Assembly: GCA_903854335.1 (NCBI GenBank)
Contig: CAINVY010000009.1
Location: forward strand, 1-33,807
Direction of reading: 5' to 3'
DNA length: 33,807 bases
From: an uncultured Candidatus Peregrinibacteria bacterium
GTDB lineage: Bacteria > Patescibacteriota > Gracilibacteria > Peribacterales > Peribacteraceae
Shown: piece after piece, positions 32,086-33,807 of the stretch
Layout: each line of letters begins with the position of its first letter
How positions within the stretch are numbered: the first letter of the stretch is position 1
Program-made: the position numbers and the translations under genes
Notes under the pieces: model-generated
Databases searched by the model: none
Told to the model about the DNA's origin: nothing
Seen by the model: only the letters and a program-made list of their open reading frames with translations

Positions 32086-32093
32086 GAGATGTT
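32086..32093. repeat. Right target-site duplication
   Basis: GAGATGTT, the partner of 31243-31250. It ends 6 bases before the -35 of the next gene. Confidence 0.93.
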
Positions 32094-32099
32094 CTGCCG

Positions 32100-32128
32100 T
32101 TGCCCAGATCCTGCCAAAGGAGTATAAT
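32100..32128 (+). promoter_or_regulatory. Promoter of the broken beta-helix gene
   Basis: -35 TTGCCC (32100-32105), a 17-base spacer and a perfect -10 TATAAT (32123-32128). The insertion sequence lies directly upstream, leaving the promoter core intact. The predicted leader is about 29 bases and AT-rich. Confidence 0.65.
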
Positions 32129-32163
32129 TATTAGAAAAATTAAATACATTTCCAGAATTGAAC

Positions 32164-33807
32164 ATGACAAAAAAACTCACAAAAAAGCACGCATCAATAC
32201 TCCTGTTGGTTTTGCCAATACTCATTATTGGAATTGCGTGGTGTCATACGTTATTGACCTCGCATGCAGATACAACGTATGTCCCTCCCATAGGCATTCC
32301 CACCCCGAGTTTCGGAATTGAAGAAACCTATAGGATGTATGAACCCAGCCAATAGAAATCCGGCGCTCACGTATGCTCAAGACGCAAATGGCGGATATTA
32401 CACTGATTATGTCGACAACACTGCGTCCGGTGCAGTGGATTATTATAGGGACGCTGACAACAACTTAATTTATAACCATGGAACAGTGGCGAGGCCAAGA
32501 CTGACCATTCCTGATCGCATGACTGTTGTAGCAGGCTCAGTAATGGAAATTCATGGTGGCCCTTATCTGCTGGGCTTTACCGACTATGTCATCGGAATTA
32601 GCTCTGATTCTGTGAACCCGCCGAGTGCCACATTTCCCGCATTTATCCGGGGATCTGGTAATACGGTGATCGGAATGACACAAGAGGCCATTGACGCAGG
32701 CGTGCAAGCAAGGATCGACGTCGGCACAGACAACTTGGCTTATACCATCATTGAGAATATTCATTTTGAAGGGATCCCGATGGGGATCACAGGCCACGAC
32801 ACCAACCATGTTGTCGTGCGCGACAGTGAATTCTCTGGCCAAATCTCGAATGCAGTGGGCGTTTCGTCCAGTGAGCCTTGGACCTATGACACCTCTTTTA
32901 CTACGGACCCAGCCTCGGATGTTTTAACCACCTACGATGTCCATGGACTTCATACTGGGGATGCTGTCAGGTTTGGGCAGTGGGATGGTCTCCCGACGGG
33001 CCTTGCGATAAACACTACTTATTACGCGATTGTGCTCGGCGACCACTCGCTGAAGCTGGCGACCACCCAAGATAATGCAACAAAAGGGCTCGTGATCGAT
33101 CTTCAGGACGGAACCGGAACGAACGCTCTGATGAAATACATTCCCAGCCATATGCATGACATTGTTTTATATAAAAATCTGATCCACGATACTTACAAAT
33201 GGAACGACACCTCACGCGATTGGGATTATCACGGGACATGTATCGATACGTACGGGCGATCCGAGACCACCCGGCTCGACCATGTCTGGGTACTCGACAG
33301 CACTATTTACCATGTGAGCGGTGACGGTGTGCAGGTTAATGGAAATACCGTCGGCAACGAAGGCGTAAGCCATGTCTATATTGGGCGGAACACGGTTTAT
33401 GAAAACCGTCAGTCGGGTTTCTATGTGAAGCAGGCGAGCGATGTCATTATTTCGCAGAATACGGTCCGCGACATGGACGTGGAAGGGCCGGGATTGTCCG
33501 GAGCTGGGATGGGTTTTATGTATGGACCCGACAGGGTGTGGTTCCTGTTTAATGAAATTTATAACTGCAGTTTTGGGATCCGCCAGTCCGATACCCCAGC
33601 CGGGGTTGAAAACAACAACGCCTACATTATCGGCAACTACATCCACGATCTGCGGCAGATCTCAACGGATTCCATACGGGGGAAGCATCACGCTCACCGC
33701 CACGGTGACGAGCGGGGCAACGGGAACCGTGACGTTCAAGGATGGAGCGACGACATTGGGAACCGGGACGATTAGCAACTCAACGGCAACGTACAGTACG
33801 TCTGCTC
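32164..33807 (+). pseudogene. Secreted beta-helix/Ig-like protein, frameshifted, runs off the window
   Basis: ATG 32164 begins a lysine-rich signal peptide (MTKKLTKKHASILLLVLPIL) in one frame that stops at 32353-32355. The same protein continues in the next frame from about 32342 (PANRNPALTYAQDANGGYY) through a right-handed beta-helix (NVIGMTQ, HVVVRDSEFSG, HVYIGRNTVYENRQSGF, DVIISQNTVRDMD). That frame stops at 33775, but from about 33675 a third frame reads YGGSITLTATVTSG then GTVTFKDGATTLGTG, a bacterial Ig-like repeat, open to the window end. Each junction fits one extra base. It is either a decayed gene or an assembly/sequencing error at two sites. Likely role: a cell-surface or secreted polysaccharide-binding or adhesive protein. 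Confidence 0.8.

Noticed and set aside
1-33807. CRISPR array or cas operon (prompted by the Cas4-like nuclease)
   Set aside because: No regularly spaced direct repeats of 24-40 bases were seen anywhere, and no other cas-like gene is present.
1-33807. UGA recoding to Gly or Trp, as in some CPR lineages
   Set aside because: TGA ends ftsK, the surface protein, carB and others exactly at family-typical lengths, so the standard code applies.

Overview
The window is a gene-dense bacterial chromosome segment of roughly 50% GC that uses the standard genetic code (TGA is a normal stop, for example in ftsK). Several traits suggest a Candidate Phyla Radiation (Patescibacteria) bacterium, perhaps of the Peribacteria/Peregrinibacteria type: Ser/Lys-rich lipoproteins, odd large surface proteins, type IV pilin-like proteins, compact operons and almost no Shine-Dalgarno sequences. 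This placement is an inference from gene style; there is no 16S or other marker in the window.

Layout. 1-4.4 kb: a very large membrane-anchored, repeat-rich surface protein on the minus strand. 4.6-7.8 kb: ftsK (minus), divergent from an RmlD-like sugar-nucleotide reductase (plus). 7.9-9.4 kb: three small lipoproteins, the last a blue-copper (cupredoxin) lipoprotein, closed by a clear rho-independent terminator. 9.5-13.8 kb: a MarR regulator followed by a MacA/MacB-like efflux system (HlyD-type adaptor, ABC ATPase, FtsX-type permease) as one operon with a good promoter and operator-like palindromes. 13.8-17.1 kb: two unrecognised genes and a protein that looks like an orphan PEP-synthase-type phosphotransferase. 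17.2-19.3 kb (minus): three tandem paralogous single-pass membrane proteins carrying four copies of one unrecognised domain, behind a promoter overlapped by a palindrome. 19.5 kb: tRNA-Tyr. 20.2-21.2 kb: two prepilin-like proteins. 21.2-23.8 kb (minus): a tightly coupled dockerin / cohesin-FnIII / copper-less cupredoxin operon. 23.9-30.3 kb: holA (plus), then a minus-strand block (EamA transporter, carB, greA, a small helical protein). 30.4 kb onward: a RecB-type nuclease, a complete IS1595-family insertion sequence with intact target duplication, and a broken beta-helix/Ig-like surface protein running off the window.

How the genes work together. There are housekeeping functions (chromosome segregation, replication clamp loading, transcript cleavage, pyrimidine/arginine precursor synthesis, tRNA) mixed with a heavy investment in the cell surface. 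The cohesin/dockerin pair is encoded in adjacent genes, both with membrane segments, which suggests a small self-contained calcium-dependent surface assembly next to pilin genes.

A recurring feature is promoter placement. At many transcription-unit heads a -10 box lies only 6-10 bases before the start codon, implying leaderless mRNAs, and units with longer leaders also lack a Shine-Dalgarno sequence. Best candidates for undescribed biology are the three-gene paralogous membrane family, the dockerin/cohesin/dead-cupredoxin operon, and the PEP-synthase-like cluster.
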